Below, one piece after another: positions 56,387 through 64,000 of a stretch of DNA of 64,000 nucleotides. Both the position numbers and the translations under genes were made by a program. Source of the DNA: an uncultured Alphaproteobacteria bacterium (GTDB lineage: Bacteria; Pseudomonadota; Alphaproteobacteria; UBA11222); contig CAMYID010000013.1 in the NCBI GenBank assembly GCA_947258435.1, forward strand, positions 1-64,000, in the 5' to 3' direction. The notes under the pieces were generated by a model. It did not search any database, was not told the DNA's origin, and was given only the letters and a program-made list of their open reading frames with translations. How positions within the stretch are numbered: the first letter of the stretch is position 1; each line of letters opens with the position of its first letter.

Positions 56387-57217
56387 ATGAGCACGGGTTT
56401 CGAGACTGCCCGAATCCTCGGGATTGTTAATATTACTGCGGATTCATTTTCCGACGGGGGCAGATATCTTGATCCTGGGGATGCGATCCGCCATGCCCGG
56501 ACGCTGCGTGCGGCGGGCGCGGATATCATCGATCTTGGCCCCGCTTCAAGTCATCCCGATGCCAGCCCGGTGACCGCCAGGCAGGAAATTGCCCGTCTTG
56601 CGCCGGTTATCAAAGCGCTGTCTGATTCCGGAATTGCACTGTCCGTCGATAGCTATCAGCCTGAGACGCAACTTTATGCAATTCGTAATAATGTCAGTTA
56701 TCTTAATGATATACAGGGATTTCCTCATGCTGAAATTTACCCTGAGCTGGCGCAGTCCGCGTGTCAACTGATCGTAATGCATTCGGTGCAGTCGCAAGGT
56801 GGGGCAACCCGCGTGGCAACCGATATTGAGGGGCTTTTCCGACGGATCATCGATTTCTTCGATACCCGGCTGGCGGCGCTTGCCGAGGCGGGAATTTCAG
56901 CCGACCGCATCATTCTGGACCCGGGAATGGGCTTTTTTTTGGGTGATATGCCAGATGCGTCACTTGTCATACTTGGCAAATTGCGGCAATTGAAACAGCA
57001 TTTCGGTCTGCCGCTGTTGATTTCGGTGTCGCGCAAGTCGTTCCTGAGGGCTGTAGGCGGCGCGGATGTGACGCAGGCAGGTGCGGCCAGTCTGGCGGCG
57101 GAATTGTATGCGGTATATGCCGGTGCGGATTATATTCGAACCCATGATGCAGGCAGTTTGCGTCAGGGCCTGGCGGTCTGGACCGCGCTTAGCAAATTTG
57201 ACACAGAATTGCGGTAG
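56387..57217 (+). CDS. folP: Dihydropteroate synthase, Sul-like type
   Basis: A 276-residue dihydropteroate synthase joining pABA to the pterin pyrophosphate, the sulfonamide target. It is a TIM-barrel with LGIVNITADSFSDGGRYLDP (residues 11-30) as loop 1. DLGPASSHPDASPV (49-62) replaces the classical GGESTRPGA-type loop 2. SVDSYQPETQLYAI (86-99) and YLNDIQGFPHAEIYPELA (105-122) follow. LDPGMGFFLGDMPDASL (177-193) replaces the classical DPGFGFGK-type loop, and SVSRKSFLRA (213-222) and RTHDAG (251-256) complete the site. These variants match Sul1 and Sul2 as I remember them. It starts 95 bp after ftsH and ends 80 bp before glmM. See findings. Confidence 0.95.
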   Translation: MSTGFETARILGIVNITADSFSDGGRYLDPGDAIRHARTLRAAGADIIDLGPASSHPDASPVTARQEIARLAPVIKALSDSGIALSVDSYQPETQLYAIRNNVSYLNDIQGFPHAEIYPELAQSACQLIVMHSVQSQGGATRVATDIEGLFRRIIDFFDTRLAALAEAGISADRIILDPGMGFFLGDMPDASLVILGKLRQLKQHFGLPLLISVSRKSFLRAVGGADVTQAGAASLAAELYAVYAGADYIRTHDAGSLRQGLAVWTALSKFDTELR

Positions 57218-57297
57218 GAATTAGGCGTTTGCGCGACGGAACCGGTTATCGTTATTCGTATTCATAAAGATTTGTTTGCAGATTTTCAGAGGATCCT

Positions 57298-58641
57298 ATG
57301 GGCCGTAAATATTTTGGAACAGATGGAATTCGTGGCACAGCCAACCGTTTTCCGATGACAGCGGATGTTGCCCTGCGTGTTGGTATGGCGGCGGGGCAGC
57401 TATTCACGCAAGGCGATCACCGGCACAAGGTGATCATCGGTAAAGATACCCGATTATCGGGCTATATGGTGGAGCCGGCGCTGACGGCGGGTTTTACATC
57501 GGTGGGCATGGATGTGGTTTTGCTTGGCCCCGTTCCGACACCTGCGGTCGCCATGCTGACCCGTTCGATGCGGGCCGATATCGGCGTGATGATATCGGCA
57601 AGCCACAATCCGTTCGGCGATAACGGCATCAAGCTGTTCGGGCCCGACGGCTACAAGTTAAGCGATGAGAACGAAGCTGAGATCGAGCGCCGGATGGAAA
57701 ACGGGATTTTCGATCATTTGGTTGCGCCGGATTTGCTGGGGCGCGCCAAGCGACTTGAGGATGCGGGTGCGCGCTATATCGAATTCGTGAAAAGCACGGT
57801 GCCGCGGGGGTTGCGGCTCGATGGAATGCGGGTTGTGATCGATTGCGCGAACGGGGCTGCCTATCGGGTTGCGCCGACCGTGCTGTGGGAGCTTGGCGCC
57901 GATGTGATTTCGATCGGGGTCGATCCGAACGGTTTCAATATCAACAAGGAGTGCGGGTCGACATATCTTCAGAAGCTGTCAGACAAGGTCTGCGAGGTGC
58001 GGGCCGATATCGGTATCGCGCTGGATGGCGATGCGGATCGGGTGCTGGTCTGCGATGAAAACGGCAAAGAGGTGGATGGCGATCAGATCATGGCGCTGAT
58101 TGCCGCCCATTGGCAGCAATCGGGCCGTCTGTCGCGCAATGGGGTGGTCGGGACGGTGATGGCCAATCTGGGGCTTGAACGCTATCTGAAAGGCTTGGGA
58201 ATTGAGCTGCTGCGAACGCAGGTTGGCGACCGCTATGTCGTCGAGAAGATGCGCGAGGGCGGCTATAATCTGGGGGGTGAGCAATCCGGTCATATCGTGA
58301 TGAACGATTATACGACTACCGGTGACGGGTTGATCAGTGCACTTCAGATTCTGTGGATTTTACGGAACATTAACAAGCCCGTCAGTCAGGCGCTTGATGT
58401 GTTCGAGCCCGCGCCGCAGATTCTGCACAATGTCCGCTACTTAAATGGTGAACCGCTGGACCGCGATCACGTCAAGGCGGCGATCACCGACGGCGAAGCG
58501 CAATTGGGAGAGAAAGGCCGGCTGGTCATTCGGAAATCGGGCACCGAACCGGTCGTGCGGGTGATGGCGGAAGGTGAGGACGAACCGCTTGTCAAAGCTG
58601 TGGTCAGGCAAATTGTCACGGCTTTGGAAGCAGAAGTCTGA
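57298..58641 (+). CDS. glmM: Phosphoglucosamine mutase
   Basis: A 447-residue GlmM converting glucosamine-6-phosphate to glucosamine-1-phosphate for peptidoglycan and [23 protein letters not shown] opens domain 1. The phosphoserine is Ser102 in [20 protein letters not shown]. The metal loop is [16 protein letters not shown] and the sugar-binding loop [20 protein letters not shown]. The C-terminal [18 protein letters not shown] binds phosphate. The gene is intact, and lies directly downstream of the Sul-like folP, the same neighbour that appears as a fragment beside mobile sul2. Confidence 0.98.
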   Translation: MGRKYFGTDGIRGTANRFPMTADVALRVGMAAGQLFTQGDHRHKVIIGKDTRLSGYMVEPALTAGFTSVGMDVVLLGPVPTPAVAMLTRSMRADIGVMISASHNPFGDNGIKLFGPDGYKLSDENEAEIERRMENGIFDHLVAPDLLGRAKRLEDAGARYIEFVKSTVPRGLRLDGMRVVIDCANGAAYRVAPTVLWELGADVISIGVDPNGFNINKECGSTYLQKLSDKVCEVRADIGIALDGDADRVLVCDENGKEVDGDQIMALIAAHWQQSGRLSRNGVVGTVMANLGLERYLKGLGIELLRTQVGDRYVVEKMREGGYNLGGEQSGHIVMNDYTTTGDGLISALQILWILRNINKPVSQALDVFEPAPQILHNVRYLNGEPLDRDHVKAAITDGEAQLGEKGRLVIRKSGTEPVVRVMAEGEDEPLVKAVVRQIVTALEAEV

Positions 58642-58651
58642 ACGTCCGGTC

Positions 58652-59446
58652 ATGCAGGCGATGCGCGGGCGGGTTTTGGTAATTGCGGGCTCCGATTCAG
58701 GCGGTGGGGCCGGTATCCAGGCCGATATCAAGACCATCGCCGCGCTGGGTGGATACGGGATGACGGCGATCACCGCCGTGACTGCGCAAAACACCCTTGG
58801 GGTATCAGATATTCACCCGATTCCGCCGGACTTCACGGTCGCGCAGATGCGTGCGGTACTGGGCGATATCGGGGCGGACTGTATCAAAACCGGTATGTTA
58901 CCCGACGCCGAAACGGTTGCCGCTATCTGCGATTTTCTGGAAATGCAGACGCCCGGACGGCCGCTTGTGGTTGATCCGGTCATGGTCGCGACAAGCGGTG
59001 CCGCGCTTGCGCGCGGTGGTGTGGCGGAGGCGCTGCGGCAGCGGCTGTTGCCGCTGGCAACGGTGATCACCCCCAATCTTTCTGAAGCCGAACAATTAAC
59101 CGGCATCGAAGTCACCGATATTGAAGCGATGACCGCCGCAGGGCGGCAGATTTGCGCTTTGGGGGCTAAGGCAGCACTGATCACCGGCGGACATCTGGCG
59201 GGAACCGAAATTTCCGATGTCCTCGTCGCAGGCGATAATGTCGAGATCATGACAAGTGCACGAATAGATACACGGCACACCCACGGTACCGGTTGCACCC
59301 TTGCCTCGGCGATTGCAGTGGGGCTTGCGCAGCAGATTCCGCTGATCGATGCAGTTCTCCGCGCGCGGGAATTTGTCACCCGGGCGATCCGTCACGCCCC
59401 CGGCCTGGGGCAGGGCCATGGGCCGCTTGATCACACTATGCGCTGA
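58652..59446 (+). CDS. thiD: Hydroxymethylpyrimidine/phosphomethylpyrimidine kinase
   Basis: A 264-residue ribokinase-like enzyme that phosphorylates HMP and HMP-P for thiamine synthesis. [20 protein letters not shown] is followed by [20 protein letters not shown]. The catalytic segment is [20 protein letters not shown] with the nucleophile-activating Gly/Cys. [14 protein letters not shown] lies in the substrate site. It starts 10 bp after glmM. No thi-box riboswitch lies directly upstream, so it is expressed with glmM. ATG 58661, three codons later, is an alternative start. Confidence 0.96.
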   Translation: MQAMRGRVLVIAGSDSGGGAGIQADIKTIAALGGYGMTAITAVTAQNTLGVSDIHPIPPDFTVAQMRAVLGDIGADCIKTGMLPDAETVAAICDFLEMQTPGRPLVVDPVMVATSGAALARGGVAEALRQRLLPLATVITPNLSEAEQLTGIEVTDIEAMTAAGRQICALGAKAALITGGHLAGTEISDVLVAGDNVEIMTSARIDTRHTHGTGCTLASAIAVGLAQQIPLIDAVLRAREFVTRAIRHAPGLGQGHGPLDHTMR

Positions 59447-59820
59447 ACATTGCGCGGATTTGTTCGCGGTGCGGCAATATGCGCACTGGCAGATCGCCAA
59501 AACCATCCTCGTTATTTATCCCCAATCGGGAAGCTGTATCTTTCTCAGCTTTTTGGGGCATTGATTTGCGTATTCCACGGGTTATGCACAGCCTGTCCAC
59601 AGTTTATCCGTAACCGGCCACCGGCTTGCCCACAGCTTATCCACAGACCGTCTCCGGTCGGTGCAACTTCTGCCTATCGTTCAGGCAGGTCGGGCATAAA
59701 TTGCCCGCAATCGTGATATGGATTGCCCAACCGTCTGTTTATCCACCGGTTTTGGCTCGTGCCGGATTGGCATGTTGCTTGCTTAATAAATCAGCGACAA
59801 TTGCAAGGATGGGCAGAAAG
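59447..59820. other. Intergenic region with a cluster of DnaA boxes
   Basis: A 374-bp gap with no gene. It carries two exact matches to the DnaA-box consensus TTATNCACA, at 59582-59590 (TTATGCACA) and 59637-59645 (TTATCCACA). Single- or double-mismatch boxes lie at 59516-59524 (TTATCCCCA), 59604-59612 (TTATCCGTA) and 59739-59747 (TTATCCACC). All five are in the same orientation within 232 bp. TGTCCACAG and GCCCACAG partial boxes lie between the full boxes. An AT-richer stretch (GCTTAATAAATC) is near 59780. It could be a replication origin, a DnaA-titration site or a DnaA-regulated promoter. Confidence 0.5.
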
Positions 59821-60030
59821 ATGATCTCGACGCAGGATCTGCATGCAACGGCACAGTTACTTGTCGCGCGGCACGGGGTGCGAAAGGCGCTCGACTTCGC
59901 AGTGGACGGGCTTGAGGCCATGATCAACTCGGGGCAGAAGACACTGATCCCCGACTGGACCGCATTACAGGCCATGATCAGCGATATGGCCAATGGGCAT
60001 TTGCACGAAAAAGAGATTACGCTTCACTGA
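59821..60030 (+). CDS. Small hypothetical protein
   Basis: A 69-residue cytoplasmic protein that I do not recognise. The sequence runs MISTQDLHATAQLLVARHGV, then ALDFAVDGLEAMINSGQKTL and DWTALQAMISDMANGHLHEK; it is mostly helical. AAGGA lies 10 bases before the ATG at 59821; an ATG at 59809 is in frame. It lies directly downstream of the DnaA-box cluster and 137 bp upstream of the hydrolase gene. A longer reading from 59626 would run through the box cluster and is unlikely. Confidence 0.6.
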   Translation: MISTQDLHATAQLLVARHGVRKALDFAVDGLEAMINSGQKTLIPDWTALQAMISDMANGHLHEKEITLH

Positions 60031-60167
60031 CGGCCCCGAGGGGCCAGCTTGTTTCTGCTTGCTGTTTCTCCAGACGCTGACCAAGAGCTTGCGGCCCGGC
60101 GCTGCGGGCGTCACAATGCCGGCAATTGTGAAAATGCAATGTCAGCAAATGCAGGGAGGAGGGGTCG

Positions 60168-61109
60168 ATGGCACTGGACCCGCAAGTAGCAGCAATTCTT
60201 GAACAATCAGCGGCGAATCCGGATGCGCCGACTATTGCGGACCTGCCTCCCGAAGGGGGGCGCGCCATGTACCGCGCAATGTCCGAAATGTTCGATCTGC
60301 AGGATGTTCCCATCGGCAAGATCGAGGATCGCAGGATCCCCGGGCCGGCTGGCGAAATTCCGATCCGTATCTATACGCCGGTGGCGGCAGGGGCCACCCC
60401 TTTGCCCTGCCTTGTTTTCTACCATGGCGGAGGCTTTGTTATCGGCGATCTCGACACCCATGACGGGGCGTGCCGGGCCTTGTGCAATGCCGCTGGCTGC
60501 CTGCTGATCGCGGTTGATTACAGGTTGGCGCCGGAACATGTTTTTCCGGCTGCGGTGGATGACAGTTTTGCGGCGCTGAAATGGGTGGCTGAACATGCCG
60601 CCGGGCTTGGCGTTGATCCGAACCGCATTGCGGTGGGGGGCGATTCGGCGGGCGGTAATCTGTCCGCGGTGGTCAGTCAGCTCGCGCGCGACAATGACGG
60701 GCCTGCGGTTGCGTTCCAGCTGCTGATCTATCCCGCGACCGATGCGGATGCGGATACGTCTTCCAAGAAGGAAAATGCCGAGGGCTACTTCCTTGAACAG
60801 AAGACCATGGATTTTTTCTATGGCCATTATGTCCCCGCCGGGACCGATCGCAAGGATCCACGGCTGGCGCCGATGCAGGCAAAAGATCTGTCAGCTCTGC
60901 CACCCGCCTATATCGTCACGGCGCAGTTCGATCCGTTGCGCGATGAAGGGCGGCTCTATGGCGAAAGGATGCGCGCGGCGGGCGTGCCGGTGGAAATTGT
61001 CAATTATGACACGATGATACATGGTTTCCTGACGATGGGCGGCATTGTCGATGCGGTGAAACCCGCGATCGAGGCGGCTGGCAAGGCGGTGAAAGAGGCA
61101 CTGTCGTAA
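60168..61109 (+). CDS. HSL-family alpha/beta hydrolase (lipase/esterase)
   Basis: A 313-residue hydrolase of the hormone-sensitive-lipase family. The oxyanion motif is HGGGFVIGD and DYRLAPEHVFPAAVDD follows. The nucleophile Ser is in VGGDSAGGNLSAVV. The acid Asp is in AQFDPLRDEG and the His in MIHGFLTMGG. The ribosome site GGGAGGAGGGG is the strongest in the window. It is 66 bp before an acyl-CoA synthetase, so the pair may hydrolyse an ester and activate the released acid. Confidence 0.95.
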   Translation: MALDPQVAAILEQSAANPDAPTIADLPPEGGRAMYRAMSEMFDLQDVPIGKIEDRRIPGPAGEIPIRIYTPVAAGATPLPCLVFYHGGGFVIGDLDTHDGACRALCNAAGCLLIAVDYRLAPEHVFPAAVDDSFAALKWVAEHAAGLGVDPNRIAVGGDSAGGNLSAVVSQLARDNDGPAVAFQLLIYPATDADADTSSKKENAEGYFLEQKTMDFFYGHYVPAGTDRKDPRLAPMQAKDLSALPPAYIVTAQFDPLRDEGRLYGERMRAAGVPVEIVNYDTMIHGFLTMGGIVDAVKPAIEAAGKAVKEALS

Positions 61110-61175
61110 TCCGGGAAAGCCCGGCCTGCCTTCCGGCACGATCCCGCCGCTTTTCAGAACTCACAGGTAATCGCG

Positions 61176-62780
61176 ATGCGTCAGCGCCTTAAAACTCCGC
61201 TCATTCACCCCTTTTCAGGCTGGGACGTGCCGCGCCTTGTTTCGGCGCATGCCAGGGCGCGGCCCGATCACCCCTTTCTGATCTGGGAACCCTTCAGCGG
61301 TCCTGCGCAAAGCTGGACCTATGGGGAGTTTGAGGCGCGTATTACGCGGATCGCGGCGGGTCTGTCAGTGCGCGGTGTCAGGGCGGGCGACCGGCTGCTT
61401 GTACATCTGGATAATTGCGCGGAGGCGGTGCTGATCTGGTATGCCTGCGCCAAGCTTGGTGCGGTACCCGTAACGACCAATGCCCGTTCCGTGGCTGACG
61501 ATCTGGACTATTTTGCCACCCACTCAGGGGCGGTTGCCGCGGTGACCCAGCCAAAATTCGCCGAGCTTGTCAACCGCGCCTGCCCTGATCTGAAATGGAT
61601 CGCGGTGACCGAAAAGGATAACGGGGATGAAGCTGCCCCCGGTCATGCGCCCGGCCGGTCGGACAGCTTTGAAGCAATTGATGCGGATCCCGACAAACTG
61701 CCTGCCCGCACCGCCGATCCGATGGCGCCTGCCGGCATCCAATATACAAGCGGCACGACATCCCGCCCCAAGGGGGTGCTCTGGACCCATGCCAATGCGC
61801 TTTATGGTGCGCGTATGATGGCGACCTATGAAACCCTGCGGCCCGATGATGTGCATTTATGCTATCTGCCGCTGTTCCATACGAATGCGCAGGCGTACAG
61901 TATATTGGCGGCCCTTTGGGTCGGCGCGACGGTGGTTGTGCAACCCCGCTTTTCCGCCAGCCGTTTTTGGGAGGTTTCCCTCAGGCATGGGTGTAGCTGG
62001 ACCTCGATGGTGCCGTTCTGTCTGAAAGCAATTGCCGGTCAGCCCGTACCCGATCACAGTTACCGCATGTGGGGCAATGGTGTTTGCGATCTGCCGTCTG
62101 ATGCGCATTTCGGGGTCAAGACCATCGGCTGGTGGGGGATGACCGAGACGATCAGCGTCGGTACCGTCGGCCTGCCTTATACGCAGAACACGCCGATGAC
62201 GATGGGGTTGCCCTGCCCGGACCGAGAAATTGCCATTCTGCGGCCCGATGGCACCCCGGTAGAGCCCGGGGAAACCGGTGATTTCCGGATCCGGGGTGTG
62301 CCGGGCCTCAGCCTGTTTGCCGAATATATCAATAATCCGCAGGCGACGGAGGATTCCTTTGACGATGACGGGTTCTTCATAACCGGCGACCGGGTCACAT
62401 TGCGCGAGGATGGTTATCTGCAATTTGCCGATCGCGATAAGGATATGCTCAAGGTGGGAGGTGAAAATGTCGCGGCGTCTGAAATCGAGCGGGTGATCAT
62501 GGAATCCGGGCTTGTGGCGGAAGCGGCAGTCGTTGCCCGCCGGCATCCAATGCTTGATGAAGTGCCGGTGGCGTTCGTCCTTGTTCCGGGCGGACCGGAA
62601 GCTGCCGCGCCCGATGCGCCCGATCGCATTCTTGCCAATTGCCGCGAAAGGCTTGCGGATTTCAAGGTGCCGCGTGAAATCCGGATCGTGTCGGAATTGC
62701 CCCGTTCGACACTTGAAAAAATCGCCAAGGCGCAGCTCCGCGATCTGTTGGCCCAGGAGGATACGAAGGCCAAAAGCTGA
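61176..62780 (+). CDS. AMP-dependent acyl-CoA synthetase
   Basis: A 534-residue ANL-superfamily adenylate-forming enzyme that activates a carboxylic acid to its CoA thioester. The P-loop is IQYTSGTTSRPKGVLWTHAN (residues 188-207). GWWGMTETISVG is the adenine-binding motif. FFITGDRVTLREDGYLQFAD, then KVGGENVAASEIERVIMESG lead into the C-terminal domain; the catalytic lysine lies in STLEKIAKAQLRDL. AGGTAA precedes the ATG. It may be of medium- or long-chain or aromatic type; specificity is unknown. Confidence 0.95.
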   Translation: MRQRLKTPLIHPFSGWDVPRLVSAHARARPDHPFLIWEPFSGPAQSWTYGEFEARITRIAAGLSVRGVRAGDRLLVHLDNCAEAVLIWYACAKLGAVPVTTNARSVADDLDYFATHSGAVAAVTQPKFAELVNRACPDLKWIAVTEKDNGDEAAPGHAPGRSDSFEAIDADPDKLPARTADPMAPAGIQYTSGTTSRPKGVLWTHANALYGARMMATYETLRPDDVHLCYLPLFHTNAQAYSILAALWVGATVVVQPRFSASRFWEVSLRHGCSWTSMVPFCLKAIAGQPVPDHSYRMWGNGVCDLPSDAHFGVKTIGWWGMTETISVGTVGLPYTQNTPMTMGLPCPDREIAILRPDGTPVEPGETGDFRIRGVPGLSLFAEYINNPQATEDSFDDDGFFITGDRVTLREDGYLQFADRDKDMLKVGGENVAASEIERVIMESGLVAEAAVVARRHPMLDEVPVAFVLVPGGPEAAAPDAPDRILANCRERLADFKVPREIRIVSELPRSTLEKIAKAQLRDLLAQEDTKAKS

Positions 62781-62893
62781 CCTGAGCGGTTGCGGTTGCG
62801 GGTGCTGATCGCCATGGTATTCGCGAAATTGATGAGCCATTGGCGGGGGATGCTGCGCCGCCGCCTGCCGTGCGAGGGGGTTACAGGGAACGA

Positions 62894-64000
62894 TCAAGCG
62901 GTCCGGCGGAAGGGGGCAAGCCTTTCTTCAACGTCCCTGATCTGGGCTGCGCGGGTGTCTTCATCCCAGCCAAGCTCAGCGCCCATCAGCTCGGCGGCGC
63001 GCCTCAGGGCGGCTGTGCCCGGGTCGCCAAGGGTGCACAGTCCCGTGCGCCGGAACACCGCATCGGCCAGTGTGAACGCCATCTCCGACCGGGCCGCATA
63101 GACGATCTGGGCGCCGATCTCGGGCCTGTCGGGGGCAAGCGGGGCGGCAAGCGCTGGCATCTCCGCTATCAGGGCCAGCAAACGATCTATCTGGTAGCCG
63201 TAACATTGCCATAGAAACATTTGCGTATCGTCCGGCAGCGATACAGGCTCAGACGAGGTTTGCGCAGGCGGCATGCCGCCCGGCAGAAGGCTCTGCGCGG
63301 TGAGACAGGGGCGGGGCGCGTCATCGAGCTGCAGCCCGACAAGATTGACGACTTTTTCCGCAAGGCTGCGCGAGGTGGTCCACTTGCCCCCGATTGCCGA
63401 AATCAGTCCCGCCGGCCCGCCTTCTGCCCCGTGATCGAGGATTTCCGAACCCCGGCTCGCGCCATAGGTATCGACTGCCGGATTGGCCGGGTCGGCCACG
63501 AGCGGTCGCAATCCCGCATAACCGAACAGCACATCATCGCGGGTAAGCCGCGCTGCCGGTAATCCCGTATTCACCGTATCGAGGAGCAAGGCGATATCCG
63601 CCTCTTCAACGCGCACATCGTCGGGATCACCGGTAAAGGGGGTATCTGTTGTCGCAAGCAGCGAATGACCGCGCCAGGGCAGGACAAAAAAATGCGCGCC
63701 GCGGTTGAGCACGGCGATGGCGTGATGGCGCGAAAGCGGCCGGGTAATCAGATGAATACCTTTGGAGTAGCGCAGCCGGGGCGTGGCAGACAGAGGTTTT
63801 TGCGTGTCTGTTCCGGGTTGCGCCAGCTCGATCAGCCTGTCGGCCCAGGGACCGGCTGCGTTCACAATGCAGCGGGCGCTGGCTGTATGCCGGCGGCCAC
63901 CGAGCCGATCGAGGAATTCGGCACCGGTGATCTGTCGCCCGTTCCGCCGGAATGCGGCAAGCTCGGCATAGTTCAGGATTGTTGCGCCTGCGTCCGATGC
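62894..64000 (-). CDS. glpD: Glycerol-3-phosphate dehydrogenase (FAD), C-terminal part
   Basis: The gene runs off the right edge, and 368 codons are present. The visible part continues SDAGATILNYAELAAFRRNG, then RCIVNAAGPWADRL, and RYSKGIHLITRPLSRHHA, all typical of aerobic GlpD. The FAD-site end reads DVLFGYAGLRPLVADPANPA and ISAIGGKWTTSRSLAEKVV. The C-terminal helical domain EIGAQIVYAARSEMAFTLAD fits the family. GlpD oxidises sn-glycerol-3-phosphate to DHAP at the inner membrane. It is convergent with the acyl-CoA synthetase; the gap of 113 bp has no clear terminator. Confidence 0.95.
   Translation of the reverse strand, partial: ASDAGATILNYAELAAFRRNGRQITGAEFLDRLGGRRHTASARCIVNAAGPWADRLIELAQPGTDTQKPLSATPRLRYSKGIHLITRPLSRHHAIAVLNRGAHFFVLPWRGHSLLATTDTPFTGDPDDVRVEEADIALLLDTVNTGLPAARLTRDDVLFGYAGLRPLVADPANPAVDTYGASRGSEILDHGAEGGPAGLISAIGGKWTTSRSLAEKVVNLVGLQLDDAPRPCLTAQSLLPGGMPPAQTSSEPVSLPDDTQMFLWQCYGYQIDRLLALIAEMPALAAPLAPDRPEIGAQIVYAARSEMAFTLADAVFRRTGLCTLGDPGTAALRRAAELMGAELGWDEDTRAAQIRDVEERLAPFRRTA

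Noticed and set aside
56387-57217. Sul-like folP as a recently acquired resistance cassette
   Set aside because: No integron, transposase or terminal repeats are present, and the gene lies in a conserved ftsH-folP-glmM block; a native gene is the better reading.
58642-58651. TPP riboswitch for thiD
   Set aside because: Only 10 bp separate glmM and thiD; no space for the element.

Overview
This is a chromosomal window from an alphaproteobacterium of moderate-to-high GC. It is gene-dense and mostly housekeeping. I see no rRNA, CRISPR array, insertion sequence or prophage. The class assignment rests on gene order: an FYDLN-acid protein, then aroA-cmk-rpsA-sppA-ihfB-lapA-trpF-trpB-trpA-accD-folC on one strand, and rpsF-rpsR-DUF2232-rplI-dnaB-alr-mlaE-mlaF-radA-cvpA-purF on another. 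A TIGR02300-type FYDLN protein and a ROSE-type RNA thermometer on an hsp20 gene also fit. A Sul-like folP beside glmM points, more tentatively, to the Rhodobiaceae/Parvibaculaceae part of the class.

Layout. 1-3.8 kb: end of a crotonase gene, a luciferase-like flavin oxidoreductase, an SDR and an Atg22/UMF1-type MFS transporter. 3.8-9.1 kb, minus strand: ybjQ-like gene, purH, a small membrane protein and a three-gene glycan island (GT4, CatB-like acetyltransferase, GT2). 9.3-15.6 kb, plus strand: rplY-pth-ychF, two MaoC hydratases, a dienelactone hydrolase and a TPR-sulfotransferase. 15.6-22.7 kb: an orphan amino-acid-type binding protein, a heat-shock hsp20 unit, two SDRs, and a divergent pair of a secreted FecR-domain protein and a TPR/beta-barrel outer-membrane protein. 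22.8-34.1 kb: the long minus-strand folC-to-aroA block. 34.4-39.6 kb: FYDLN protein, tRNA-Ala, DUF1217 protein, clpS-clpA and a secreted His/Cys-rich protein. 39.7-53.8 kb: a hybrid histidine kinase and the minus-strand purF-to-rpsF block. 54.4-62.8 kb, plus strand: ftsH-folP-glmM-thiD, a DnaA-box-rich intergenic region, a small unknown gene, an HSL-type hydrolase and an acyl-CoA synthetase. The right edge cuts a glycerol-3-phosphate dehydrogenase.

The most notable items are these. (1) The only dihydropteroate synthase in the window looks much more like the mobile sulfonamide-resistance enzymes Sul1/Sul2 than like a classical FolP, and it sits directly upstream of an intact glmM, so the locus resembles the proposed chromosomal ancestor of sul genes. 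(2) A FecR-domain exoprotein diverges from a Slam/DUF560-like TPR-barrel, a possible two-partner surface or secretion system. (3) The hsp20 unit has both an RpoH-type promoter and a hairpin that sequesters the ribosome site with the ROSE bulged-G geometry. (4) A cluster of DnaA boxes after thiD is a candidate origin or DnaA-binding locus. (5) alr has no usable ATG/GTG/TTG start downstream of dnaB.

All family assignments were made by reading translated sequence against remembered family features. No database search was run.
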